In this document: positions 1-8,399 of the stretch, piece by piece
How the letters are laid out: each line of letters starts with the position of its first letter
Position numbering within the stretch: the stretch's first letter is position 1
Source: JAFGIN01 sp050301235
Lineage (GTDB): Bacteria; Fibrobacterota; Chitinivibrionia; Chitinivibrionales; Chitinispirillaceae
Direction of reading: 5' to 3'
Assembly (NCBI GenBank): GCA_050301235.1
Contig: JBNKZD010000151.1
Coordinates: 1-22,611, forward strand
Length of the DNA stretch: 22,611 nt
Notes under the pieces: model-generated
Database searches by the model: none
Seen by the model: only the letters and a program-made list of their open reading frames with translations
What the model was told of the DNA's origin: nothing
Translations under genes and position numbers: made by a program

Positions 1-23
1 TATGGTGAACGCTCCCTATCGCC

Positions 24-196
24 CCAGGCTGTGTGAAAACTATTTTCCATTTTTTCAAGTGGAATATGCGGGCTTATATTAGGATCAATTTCGTGTGATT
101 TGTGGTAATTGAGTTCTAAATAATCCTGAAAAATTATCCCGTAGTGGGAAATGTTTTTGGTGTCATCAAATTGAAGCGAGTTTTCACTCAGCCTGG
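24..196. repeat. Inverted-repeat element, possible insertion-sequence remnant or MITE
   Basis: An 18-base arm CCAGGCTGTGTGAAAACT (24-41) is matched at 17 of 18 positions by the reverse complement of 179-196. The 137 bases between the arms contain no transposase that I recognise. Terminal repeats with a CCAGGCTG-GTGAAAAC core resemble insertion-sequence ends, but that is from memory and the family is not assigned. No target-site duplication is visible. The minus strand is also open through the element (see findings), so a coding explanation is not fully excluded. Confidence 0.45.
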
Positions 197-290
197 ACCC
201 AAAACGGAATTTCACTAACGATGGAATAAGGGGCCGCTGTAGTTTGGCGGTCCCAGCAAGCGTTTTCTACTTGCGACCTTGATTGACTAG

Positions 291-869
291 TCAGGCTTTT
301 GACCCAAGTCCTTTTGCTATAGCAATCCATTTCTCTCTTTGCTGTTGGCTCGAACCTCTGATTGGAGCGAACTCTGATATTTTCACGACTTTTATGCCAC
401 AAAACCCAAGAATTGTTCTTTTCATTTCGTTATGTCCAGGTCTGTGATATATCCAACGATAATACCAAGGTGGAGTATCCATAGTTACCATAAGGTGCGC
501 GGTGCGTCCTAAAAGTAATTTATCCCAAAATTGAGAATTCACTCGATACTTAAACGCAAAACCTGGCAGGAAAACCCGATCGAAAAAACCTTTCAATAAA
601 GCTGGCATAGCGCCCCACCAATTAGGATAAACAAAAACTATATGATTTGACCATTGGATAAGTTCTTGGGCTTTTGCTAAGTCAGGCTCAAGCTCCTGGA
701 TTTTATTGTAACCATTCCAGAGTATTGGGTCGAACTCTAACTCACCAAGTTGAAGCTCACGAACTTCTGAACCGCCTGCCTTTGCACTATCTATATACGC
801 CTTGGATAATGAACCACAGAAACTATTTGTGTCGGGGTGTCCAAGAATGACGAGTATATTGCTTTTCAT
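291..869 (-). CDS. Flavodoxin-fold NAD(P)H:quinone oxidoreductase (MdaB/KefF-like)
   Basis: This 192-residue protein belongs to the Flavodoxin_2 group of FMN/FAD-dependent NAD(P)H-quinone or azo reductases, which carry out two-electron reduction of quinones in the cytoplasm. The N-terminus has the beta strand and phosphate-binding loop typical of the fold (NILVILGHPDTNSF, residues 4-17). Near residues 80-105 it has the family hallmark YPNWWGAMPALLKGFFDRVF. Length matches the family (about 180-200). The start is well supported: on the minus strand AAGGAGAAGC lies immediately before the ATG. It is transcribed away from the cytochrome cluster and there is no evidence that it belongs to it. The physiological substrate is unknown; a role in quinone detoxification is the family expectation. 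Confidence 0.85.
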   Translation of the reverse strand: MKSNILVILGHPDTNSFCGSLSKAYIDSAKAGGSEVRELQLGELEFDPILWNGYNKIQELEPDLAKAQELIQWSNHIVFVYPNWWGAMPALLKGFFDRVFLPGFAFKYRVNSQFWDKLLLGRTAHLMVTMDTPPWYYRWIYHRPGHNEMKRTILGFCGIKVVKISEFAPIRGSSQQQREKWIAIAKGLGSKA

Positions 870-1659
870 TGCTTCTCCTTAGCCTAATAGCTCGAATGTG
901 TGAAACGCACAAATATTGACTTATGTTGTATTATGTTCTCATTCATAGGTAAATTAATCAATAATCGCTCCTGGTACCTGCTTGCCTATTTCACCGCACA
1001 AACGAATGTCTGCTTTCAGACTAAATCAGAACTACTTTCTGAAACTGCCAGATTTTATCCAAACTTATGCAATTCAAAATCAACAACCAGTTTTGTAACT
1101 GAATTATTATTTGAAATTTAAAATAAATAGCCTTCGTGTTCTCGGTAACTACTCGGCTCTAGCTTCGTCGGCTCTGGCATCCTGCTTTGCCCTAATCTTT
1201 GTTCGTCGTAGTTCAGTCTTTTTTCGATCTGGTTACCTAGTGCAACTCGATCGAAGGATCTACGGTTCTTCTCAACTATTGTGCCAGAGTTGCTGGGTCA
1301 TGCGGAAATAGCTATGCAGGGCGATCTGATGCATCTTATACGATGAAAGATAAACCATTTTCGTAAATCCATCCGGATACTTGAACACTACCGGTAATGC
1401 TGCACATCAGGCTGCCAACCGTGCTGTACTTGCCATGCGTGACTAGTGCTCCGTAAGCGCGGTAAATGTACCTGTCTCCTTTCCAAATAGCAGTCATTTT
1501 AGAAATAATTATGTGCTTCCATAGTTGCATAGCGGCTTTTCTCAGGTTCGCAAAGGAGAGAAAGAACGACCTTACCGTATCCACTACGATTGCCAATTGC
1601 CACCACCCTGTTACACTTCATGCCAAAATAACCTTTATAAAATCGGGAGTACTCAGTCT
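870..1659. other. Gene-poor intergenic region
   Basis: No convincing gene is seen. Plus-strand open stretches at 900-1121 and 1111-1311 lack ribosome sites and family features. A minus-strand open frame at 1336-1596 has a protein-like C-terminal half (contains AYGALVTHGKYSTVGSL) but no start signal, and may be a gene remnant. The region must contain the promoter for the divergent reductase and the leader of the exported OB-fold gene, but I could not place consensus elements with confidence. Confidence 0.4.
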
Positions 1660-2328
1660 ATGAAAGCTATGTTATCGATCTGTTTATTTGTTATTTCTAC
1701 CTTCGTTTGGGCCGGTGATAGCCATGCATCCAGCGCCGTAAAGGGCATAGTACTTGAGACCATGGATGTACCGGGTTATACCTACCTGCGTCTCAAGACT
1801 AAAGACGGCGAGACCTGGGCGGCAGTTACGGCGGCTCAGGTTAAGAAAGATGCCGAAGTCACCATTATAAACCCGTCAGTCATGAGTAACTTCGAGAGCA
1901 AGACGCTGAACAGGACTTTTCCGACAATTCTATTCGGTACATTGGCCACCAGTGCAGCGGCAAAAGCGCCGGTTGCATCAACCACGCCTACCAATATTGG
2001 AGATACTACCGTCACCAGGGCCAGTGGTGCGATCGCGAAAACAGTGGTTGAAATCATTACTCATAGCGCTGAGCTTAAGGATAAACCTGTCCTGGTGCGC
2101 GGAAAAGTCGTCAAGTTCAATTCAGCAATTATGGGTAAGAATTGGCTTCATCTACGCGATGGCACGGGTTCAGAGGCAGAAAAAACAAACGATATTCTGG
2201 TGACAACTGAGGATGAAACCAATGTGGGAGATATTGTGGTGGTAAAAGGCACTATTCACACTGACAAGGATTTTGGCTCTGGCTATACCTATAAAGTGAT
2301 CATAGAAGAAGCCACATTGCAAAAATAA
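1660..2328 (+). CDS. Exported protein with two OB-fold-like domains (NrfJ-like plus nucleic-acid-binding-type OB fold)
   Basis: The protein has 222 residues. The start at 1660 is preferred over an upstream in-frame ATG at 1525 because it gives a clean signal peptide (MKAMLSICLFVISTFVWAG, with cleavage probably near SHA) and follows a GGGAG-type ribosome site. Residues about 27-90 (GIVLETMDVPGYTYLRLK, ending NFESKTLNRTFPTILFGTL) match the pattern of NrfJ-related periplasmic proteins found beside cytochrome genes. After an Ala/Thr-rich linker, residues about 125-222 form a second OB-like segment (VLVRGKVVKFNSAIMGKNW, then LHLRDGTG and VVVKGTI). In NrfJ relatives this fold is found near multiheme cytochromes and is suspected to help cytochrome assembly; here that is inference. 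It lies 0.9 kb before the cytochrome cluster on the same strand. Confidence 0.75.
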   Translation: MKAMLSICLFVISTFVWAGDSHASSAVKGIVLETMDVPGYTYLRLKTKDGETWAAVTAAQVKKDAEVTIINPSVMSNFESKTLNRTFPTILFGTLATSAAAKAPVASTTPTNIGDTTVTRASGAIAKTVVEIITHSAELKDKPVLVRGKVVKFNSAIMGKNWLHLRDGTGSEAEKTNDILVTTEDETNVGDIVVVKGTIHTDKDFGSGYTYKVIIEEATLQK

Positions 2329-2364
2329 AAGAATAGTTAAGCCAATCTATTCAACCAGCGAGTC

Positions 2365-2392
2365 GCCAGCCTTTGAGCTCCGGTTTGCTGGC
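2365..2392 (+). terminator. Weak hairpin downstream of the OB-fold gene
   Basis: GCCAGC (2365-2370) pairs with GCTGGC (2387-2392) across a 16-base loop, 36 bases after the stop codon. It is not followed by a T-run, so it would not be a classical intrinsic terminator; it could mark a transcript end or be chance. Confidence 0.2.
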
Positions 2393-3249
2393 ATCACCTA
2401 AACACGACAGGCTCCTGGTCTCTGATATTTACCTTTAACGTTAACCTGAGCTCTTAAATGGTGGCTAAGGTCCCATTTATTTTTCAGCGTCGACCAGGTC
2501 GCTTGTATGGGTTCGAACACTATAGATTCCTCCACATTTTTGTTGCTGAAATATGTCGTGCTAGTACTGGGAGGTAGTCCGCCCATGCGTCTCAAATCAA
2601 ACCGGAATAAGAAATATTTATAGCAATAATCTTTTATAGGTCTTCCTTGTACGCGGGTGTTTTCGGAATAGGGTTTAGTGATTAAACTTTTAAATAACCC
2701 ATGTTAATCATCGAGCCATTGTTTATCACCTGTGAATATTGAGGAATATAGACAATGGTAGCTTCTTAACTAATTGTAATTAAAGGGAAAAATATAAAAT
2801 GAATACCTCTCGGTTTAAAACTAATTTATCGTGTAAATAACCGCTTAGAGAAATGTTTCGTGTGAATATATAATTATTCAAATATCCAATAATCAGTATT
2901 CATTAAATCAATCTATTGGTGATAAATTTTATAATACCTTACTTTTTATGCGGGAAATAGGAGTAAAGAGTACATGTATAAATATTTCCATTAGCCGTTA
3001 CAACTATAACACTAGGGGCACAAATGTCGGTAATGTAACCATGATGGATTTGGTTTCTGGATAACTTCTTAATGGAAGACCAGGAATTGATCGATCACTA
3101 TTTGATTCGATTGTTCCAGGAATCTGAAAGGATTGAAAACTTGTGAATTGGGATCGTGAATCGTTTAGGAATTGATCATTTTTAATCGGAAGTTGATTGG
3201 TAATGGACTAAAAATGCCTCATTTTAGTACAAAAGATGAGGAAGGAGTT
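2393..3249. promoter_or_regulatory. Long AT-rich leader region of the cytochrome cluster
   Basis: About 0.86 kb without a supported gene precedes the first cytochrome. Candidate elements are a perfect TATAAT at 2930-2935, without a recognisable -35 at the right distance, and repeated AGGAAT-type words at 3082, 3118 and 3168. Small open frames (minus 2398-2595; plus 2948-3064, 38 codons; plus 2799, 13 codons) lack convincing ribosome sites or resemblance to known proteins. The size of the gap in front of such a large operon suggests it carries regulation, but no operator family is identified. Confidence 0.35.
3082..3178 (+). repeat. Spaced direct repeat AGGAATTGATC upstream of the cluster
   Basis: AGGAATTGATC occurs at 3082-3092 and again at 3168-3178, an 86-base period. 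A partial copy, CCAGGAAT, also lies at 3116-3123 and matches the context of the first copy (3080-3087). The second copy ends 72 bases before the chosen start of the tetraheme gene. A regulator-binding role is only a hypothesis. Confidence 0.35.
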
Positions 3250-3933
3250 ATGAAGCAGCTATTGAGTAAACACATTAAGCAAAAAGGGTTAATACTGAAA
3301 CTGGGTTTTGCATCAATTAGTCTGGCAGTTTCTGGTACCACATTTGGCGGTACCATTGTGGGTTCACCACATGATATGTCGGCGCAAGGTTGGTCTGGAG
3401 GCGAAATCTGTAAAGTTTGTCATACCCCGCATAACGCGCAAGATGGTGTTGTGCCTTTGTGGAACCATACTGTCACAACCGCAGTGCACACGATGTATAC
3501 CAGCCCGTCATTCGACGGATTAGCAACAAGAGCTGACGGTCCCACAGGGGCTAGTAAGCTGTGTTTATCATGTCATGATGGGACGGTGGCTCCTGATTCG
3601 TTTGGAGGCGCAGTTGGTAATGCTGCGCTTCAAAACAGCAGGGCCATTTTTGGCACTGACTTGACCAATGATCACCCCATCTCGTTCACCTATGATGATG
3701 CCCTCGCCATTGCTGATGGCGCATTGGCTATGCCATCAGCAGCGACAATGATCAATGTGGGTGAAGGTACTGATGCGGATAGTGGCACTCTTGCGGAAAT
3801 GCTGGTACCAACCGGCGAGCTTCAGTGCAATTCATGTCATGATGTGCATAACAAGAAAACGATTACAGGCACTCCGTTGTTGCGAATAAGCAATGCAGAT
3901 AGCGCCCTGTGTTTGACTTGTCACACCAAGTAG
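3250..3933 (+). CDS. Periplasmic tetraheme c-type cytochrome (paired CXXCH family)
   Basis: This 227-residue exported cytochrome has four heme sites: CKVCH (from residue 54), CLSCH, CNSCH and CLTCH (residues 221-225). The start at 3250 is chosen because GAGGAAGGAG lies directly upstream and the resulting N-terminus is a signal peptide (MKQLLSKHIKQKG, then hydrophobic to TTFGG); an upstream in-frame TTG at 3172 would bury the signal. The body carries the family pattern CHTPH, LCLSCHDGT, DHPISF and CHDVHN, and the same four-heme layout recurs in the first third of the dodecaheme protein of this cluster. It is the first gene of the cluster, 149 bases before the first NHL lipoprotein gene. A small periplasmic electron shuttle, or the periplasmic side of the conduit, is likely by context. 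Confidence 0.9.
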   Translation: MKQLLSKHIKQKGLILKLGFASISLAVSGTTFGGTIVGSPHDMSAQGWSGGEICKVCHTPHNAQDGVVPLWNHTVTTAVHTMYTSPSFDGLATRADGPTGASKLCLSCHDGTVAPDSFGGAVGNAALQNSRAIFGTDLTNDHPISFTYDDALAIADGALAMPSAATMINVGEGTDADSGTLAEMLVPTGELQCNSCHDVHNKKTITGTPLLRISNADSALCLTCHTK

Positions 3934-4082
3934 AAAATCCAGGCAGTCCCTCGTAGGAGCCAATCTGCTTCTGCGGGGGGGATCTAGTTCACGGAGTAGC
4001 AATGGCGTACAGATGCTTTTCCATTCTGCGCGAATGGGTTTTCTGCTTTCATTTATTTTCTCCCTTTTGAAGTAACTGATTT

Positions 4083-5195
4083 ATGACGATAATAAAAAAC
4101 CGCAACTGGCAATTTGTTACTGACCTGTTTGCTTTGAGCACATTAATGATTCTGTTAGTCGGATGTGCGACAACACCAAAGGAGGAAGATGTTGGATTTA
4201 TATTCTACCCACCGCTACCAAATCCACCGTTAATACAATATTTGCATACATTTTCTAGCCAAAACGATGTGGGTGAAGAAATGGGCGGTTTTGCAAAATT
4301 TATAATCGGCGACGAGGAGGGCATGACGACTATCAACAAGCCATATGGAACGGCCATCCATGATGGAAAGATCTATGTCGTCGATACCAGAGGCGGCGGT
4401 TATGCAATATTTGATGTAAAGCAACAGGTATTTAGCTTTGTGATCGGGTCGGGAGGCGGGGTTCTCAGAAAGCCTATCAATATCGCCATAGATAAGGCAG
4501 GTAATAAATATATTACTGATACAGGGCGTGATCAGATCGTTGTGTTTGATGTTAACGACGAGTATCTGCGTGCATATGGGGTTGATGGTGAATTCAAGCC
4601 ATCGGATGTTGCGTTATCCGGCAACCAGTTATTCGTATCAGACCTGCTGCATCACAACATTCATGTGCTCGACAAACAAAGCGGCAGGGAAATAACAACA
4701 ATCTCATCTGTCGGTTCTGATATAGACCAACTCTTCCACCCGACCAATATCGATATCAAGGGTGATTATCTCTACGTGGCAGACACCTCAAATGCTCGTA
4801 TCCAGAAATTTACTCTGACTGGTGAGTACGTAGCAAGTATCGGAAAAATGGGGGTAAACCTGGGCGAATTCGCAAGACCAAAAGGAGTGGCAGTTGATAA
4901 TGAAAACCGAATTTATGTTGTAGATGCTGCATTTGAAAACATTCAGATCTTCAACGATGAAGGAAAACTATTGTTATTTTTTGGGGCACCGGGGGGGGAG
5001 AAGGATAACATTAATTTACCAACGACAGTGGCAGTTGACTATGACAATGTGCAATATTTTCAGCGCTATGCGGCACCGAAATTTCATCTTGAGTATGTGA
5101 TTCTGGTGGCCAGCCAGTTTGGTAGTAACAAGGTAAATGCCTACGGATTTGGAAAGATGGAGGGAGTGGATTATTCATCACTGGGGAGAAACTGA
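4083..5195 (+). CDS. NHL-repeat six-bladed beta-propeller lipoprotein (first of three)
   Basis: The protein has 370 residues. The N-terminus is a lipoprotein signal with a lipobox ending at Cys28 (LLVGC); the next residue is Ala, consistent with outer-membrane sorting. After the anchor comes a proline-rich motif (FYPPLPNPPLIQYLHTF) that has a counterpart in the second NHL lipoprotein, then repeated NHL blades with the pattern YVVDT / ITDTG / VADTSNARIQKF / YVVDAAFENIQIF. NHL propellers act as protein-binding scaffolds and are not themselves redox proteins. Its position directly before the outer-membrane barrel suggests that it docks on the barrel or presents cytochromes at the surface. The ribosome site before the ATG is weak. 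It is paralogous to the proteins at 7347-8399 and 18699-19679. Confidence 0.88.
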   Translation: MTIIKNRNWQFVTDLFALSTLMILLVGCATTPKEEDVGFIFYPPLPNPPLIQYLHTFSSQNDVGEEMGGFAKFIIGDEEGMTTINKPYGTAIHDGKIYVVDTRGGGYAIFDVKQQVFSFVIGSGGGVLRKPINIAIDKAGNKYITDTGRDQIVVFDVNDEYLRAYGVDGEFKPSDVALSGNQLFVSDLLHHNIHVLDKQSGREITTISSVGSDIDQLFHPTNIDIKGDYLYVADTSNARIQKFTLTGEYVASIGKMGVNLGEFARPKGVAVDNENRIYVVDAAFENIQIFNDEGKLLLFFGAPGGEKDNINLPTTVAVDYDNVQYFQRYAAPKFHLEYVILVASQFGSNKVNAYGFGKMEGVDYSSLGRN

Positions 5196-5334
5196 ATTGA
5201 AAGAAAAATCGGATATAAAAGCAGCCGTTTAGATGATTGGTTCTAGCTATATGCAAACGATGATATTGATAACGGTCAATTCTCAAATGGCATCAGTTCC
5301 ATGGGGGAATCACAGAGATAGTGTAAAGGTGCTA

Positions 5335-7350
5335 ATGGAAAACAAATTTGGTGCATACCAGATATCTGAAATTGGTTGTGTTTGGATGGTCATTGTTTTT
5401 TTTATCATTGTTCCGTCTAAAGGTCATTGTGCAACCCTTGATGCATTTAAATTAACGGGTGTAGAGGGTTCAATCAGGCTGGGATATTCATTTACCGAAA
5501 CAGATCTTACTCAGGTCGGAGGTACTGATATCAAAGAAAAGAGAAGTGGCATGGAGCAGGAATTCAATATCAACGCGCAAGCTTATGTGTTTCATCCGAA
5601 TCTATTAGAAATGGAACTGGGTGCGGGCTTTCTGGCTGGCCAGGATAAACATGAAAGCAACTCTGGCACCTATGATAGCGAGAGTGAGTATTATGATTTC
5701 AGCGGGCGCTTTAATTTTTTGAAGAACAAACCGTATCCAGTAAGTTTATATTATGTCAAAAGTAGTCCGAAGCAGGCAGTAGGTGTGGCAGATAGTCTAA
5801 ATATTAAATCAGAATTATATGGGCTGTCATCGTATCTTAGGTCACCTCTAGTAAACAGCCCTGTCACATTAAGATTTGATCATACCCAGAGTAAGGGGGA
5901 AAGCTCGTTATCGGTTGTCGATGACAGCAGTGATTCCCTGTTTTTGGGTATAGCTACAAACATAGGAAATGTTGGTAACGGGAGTATTGGCGTGAATAAA
6001 ATATCGAAAACGTCGGGCAGTGGCAGTCATAACCTGCCTTTGCAGGTGTCCACAAATGACACTGAGTCTATAGATTGGAATGGTAAAGTCGCATTAGGTA
6101 GCGAGCGAAACCTCAGCATAAGCAATCACCTTCTTCTAAGTAGCAGCGAGCAAAATGTCGCTCCCAGTAGAGATCGGCTTACATTTTATAACCATATAGA
6201 CTGGAAAATTGATGATGCCACTGAGACTTACAATACTTACAATTTTTCAAAAAATGAATATGACAAGGTGGAGTCTAAAAACCAGAATCTTGTTATCGGC
6301 TCAGTCCATCGATATGGAGAATGGATGACTTTTAGTGCATCTGTTGATACAGAAAATGAGGTAAATGACGGCTTTAAAAGATCAAGTTCCAGTTTGAATG
6401 GTAGCGCTATAGCACAAATACAGGTAACTGACCGCTGGGCATCTTCACTTGGTTATTCAGCATTTTTCAGATCCAATAGTCAGTCAACTAATGAGTTGAC
6501 TATCAGCGCTTTTGATGAAGCTCATACGTTTAGCGGTATCTCTTCCATTACACTGACACATGAATATGTTATCTCCGGTAGTGTAAGCGTAAGCAATGAA
6601 ACTCACTCACAGGATTATGTAGAAAATATTGACTATATTGTCATTACCGTGGGCTCGGAGACCAGACTGGAGAGATTGATCTCTGGAAATATTGCTGATG
6701 GACAGACCGTATTAATCAGCTATGAATATGAAGCAGGTGGTACGTTTGACTTTGATGAAATTTATCAATCTTTTAATATCCGCTATTCTTTAGACCGGCG
6801 CTATAATTTTTCGCTATTTTACTCGACCAATAAACAGATATACCAATCAGGTATACCAGTGCACTCAATGAAATCTGTGCAGAATTACCGCGTGGGTATG
6901 GATGCACAGGTTCCTATTAATAAAACTGCAGATTTTGGTTGGAGGTTGGAATTCGAGAGACGTAATGAAGACCTAAATCCATTTACTCGCAGCTCTTTTG
7001 ATCTTAATCTAAATTCATCGTTACCGTTTAACGCGGCATTTTTGAGCGTGAATACAGGGTATCAACAGGTAGACAATGAATTATCACCCAATGACATTCG
7101 TGAAACCTATTTATCGACCAATGTTTCTGCCAGGACTAGTCTGGGGGGGAGAGCAAGTTTTGAGTGGATCTATAAAATAGACAAGGGGAGAGATACACCA
7201 AAGAACTCAAGCGACGCCAAGTTACGTTACGAATGGAAGAGAGGGCGCCTGGATTTTTCATTATCCGCCAGGCATACGAAAGAAGAGCAAGGTATTGCAT
7301 CACGCGAAAACTCAATCGTCGAAGCAGCTCTAAGAAGGGATTTTAGATGA
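5335..7350 (+). CDS. Large outer-membrane beta-barrel, candidate porin of a porin-cytochrome conduit
   Basis: The protein has 671 residues from ATG 5335, which follows AAAGGT and opens a signal peptide (core CVWMVIVFFIIV, cleavage near GHCA); the frame is open back to 5233 but that start has no signal peptide. The mature protein is full of alternating polar/aromatic stretches, Asn/Ser-rich turns and no transmembrane helices, as expected for a barrel of MtrB/PioB-like size. Around residues 415-490 an inserted segment (VENIDYIVITVGSETRLERL, then GQTVLISYEYEAGGTFDFDE) looks like a small beta-domain and not barrel. It lacks the N-terminal CXXC motif of MtrB, so it is not a plain MtrB orthologue. 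Its stop overlaps the start of the second NHL gene (ATGA). The sheath-for-multiheme function is inferred from context. Confidence 0.75.
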   Translation: MENKFGAYQISEIGCVWMVIVFFIIVPSKGHCATLDAFKLTGVEGSIRLGYSFTETDLTQVGGTDIKEKRSGMEQEFNINAQAYVFHPNLLEMELGAGFLAGQDKHESNSGTYDSESEYYDFSGRFNFLKNKPYPVSLYYVKSSPKQAVGVADSLNIKSELYGLSSYLRSPLVNSPVTLRFDHTQSKGESSLSVVDDSSDSLFLGIATNIGNVGNGSIGVNKISKTSGSGSHNLPLQVSTNDTESIDWNGKVALGSERNLSISNHLLLSSSEQNVAPSRDRLTFYNHIDWKIDDATETYNTYNFSKNEYDKVESKNQNLVIGSVHRYGEWMTFSASVDTENEVNDGFKRSSSSLNGSAIAQIQVTDRWASSLGYSAFFRSNSQSTNELTISAFDEAHTFSGISSITLTHEYVISGSVSVSNETHSQDYVENIDYIVITVGSETRLERLISGNIADGQTVLISYEYEAGGTFDFDEIYQSFNIRYSLDRRYNFSLFYSTNKQIYQSGIPVHSMKSVQNYRVGMDAQVPINKTADFGWRLEFERRNEDLNPFTRSSFDLNLNSSLPFNAAFLSVNTGYQQVDNELSPNDIRETYLSTNVSARTSLGGRASFEWIYKIDKGRDTPKNSSDAKLRYEWKRGRLDFSLSARHTKEEQGIASRENSIVEAALRRDFR

Positions 7351-8399
7351 GCCAGAGAAAAATTAATTCTCTGTTGACTTGTTATATGCTGTTTGCTGTT
7401 TCGATACTACTTTGTTCCTGTGCAGGAAGCACTCAACCCAATGAAATTAACAATAAAAATGTCAGCATAATATGGCCGCCGCCACCATCTAAACCTCGTA
7501 TAGAGTATTTGGGCACGGTATCAAGCCCACAGGATCTAGAGATAAAAAGCGGATTTATGGGATTTCTAAAGGATCTGGCGTTTGGTGAGGAGGATAACGG
7601 TATGGTCCTCCCGATGGCGGCGATTTCGAATCAGTTTGGACAACTGTTTGTGGCAGATAGCGGAAAAAAAATAATACACAGGTTTGACAAGCTAAACGAA
7701 AAATATACCCCGATAAAAAGAGAGGGTGATAAGAAGTTTGCTTCACCGGTAGCTATGGCAACTGATAAAGCCGGAAATGTTTACGTAGTGGATTCTGATC
7801 TCGCAAGGGTTTTTGTGGTAGCGGTTAATGCAGACTACGCCGGTCAATTAGCGCTGGATGGCAACTTTATCAGACCCACTGGAATCGCTATAGATAAAGA
7901 TAGTGGACAGATCTATGTTGTAGATACCGGAATACATGCTGTATACATCTTTAATAAGGATAATTCTTTAGTAAAAAAGTTCGGTACTCGCGGCACAGGA
8001 GATGGCGAATTTAATTTCCCTACCTATATATGGCAAAACCTTGAAGGCAGGTATCTCGTCACCGACAGTCTAAATTTTCGTATTCAAATATTTGATCGCT
8101 ATGGTCGATACCTTTCGCAGTTTGGCAGTGCTGGAAATGCCACCGGTGACCTCGCCAGACCTAAAGGTGTAGCAGAAGATAGCCATGGGCATGTGTATGT
8201 CACAGATTCTCTATTCCATAATATACAGGTATTCGACGAATCTGGAGCATTCCTGTTGGATTTTGGTGTGCAAGGAACCAGTCCTGGTGAATTCTGGCTT
8301 CCTGTGGGGATTTTTATTAGTCAGGACGATAAGATATATGTCGCGGACTCTTATAATCATCGTATTCAGATGTTTCGATATATTGGTAAAGACTTATGA
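7347..8399 (+). CDS. NHL-repeat beta-propeller lipoprotein (second of three)
   Basis: The protein has 350 residues and a lipobox at Cys25 (LLCSC). It shares with the first NHL protein the post-anchor motif (WPPPPSKPRIEYLGTVSS here) and a series of NHL blades, for example NVYVVDSDLARVFV, QIYVVDTGIHAVYIF, YLVTDSLNFRIQIF, HVYVTDSLFHNIQVF and KIYVADSYNHRIQMF. It overlaps the barrel gene upstream and the dodecaheme gene downstream by ATGA junctions, so translation of the three is probably coupled and the products may assemble together. A ribosome-like GAAGGGA lies just before the ATG. Function as an outer-membrane scaffold is inferred. Confidence 0.88.
   Translation: MSQRKINSLLTCYMLFAVSILLCSCAGSTQPNEINNKNVSIIWPPPPSKPRIEYLGTVSSPQDLEIKSGFMGFLKDLAFGEEDNGMVLPMAAISNQFGQLFVADSGKKIIHRFDKLNEKYTPIKREGDKKFASPVAMATDKAGNVYVVDSDLARVFVVAVNADYAGQLALDGNFIRPTGIAIDKDSGQIYVVDTGIHAVYIFNKDNSLVKKFGTRGTGDGEFNFPTYIWQNLEGRYLVTDSLNFRIQIFDRYGRYLSQFGSAGNATGDLARPKGVAEDSHGHVYVTDSLFHNIQVFDESGAFLLDFGVQGTSPGEFWLPVGIFISQDDKIYVADSYNHRIQMFRYIGKDL

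Noticed and set aside
1525..1659. Extended N-terminus of the OB-fold protein
   Set aside because: Residues before ATG 1660 look non-coding and would precede an otherwise standard signal peptide.
2948..3064. 38-codon plus-strand ORF in the operon leader
   Set aside because: No ribosome site, no hydrophobic or recognised motif; openness is unremarkable at this length.
3172..3249. Upstream TTG/ATG starts extending the tetraheme cytochrome by up to 26 residues
   Set aside because: They would hide the signal peptide, and the strong GAGGAAGGAG site directly precedes ATG 3250.
3949..3984. REP-like sequence (GTAGGAGC followed by a C/G-rich arm) after the tetraheme gene
   Set aside because: It resembles gammaproteobacterial REP units only loosely, the arms do not pair well, and there is a single copy in view.
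5233..5334. Extended N-terminus of the outer-membrane barrel
   Set aside because: The extension has no ribosome site and pushes the signal peptide 34 residues inward; ATG 5335 is better placed.
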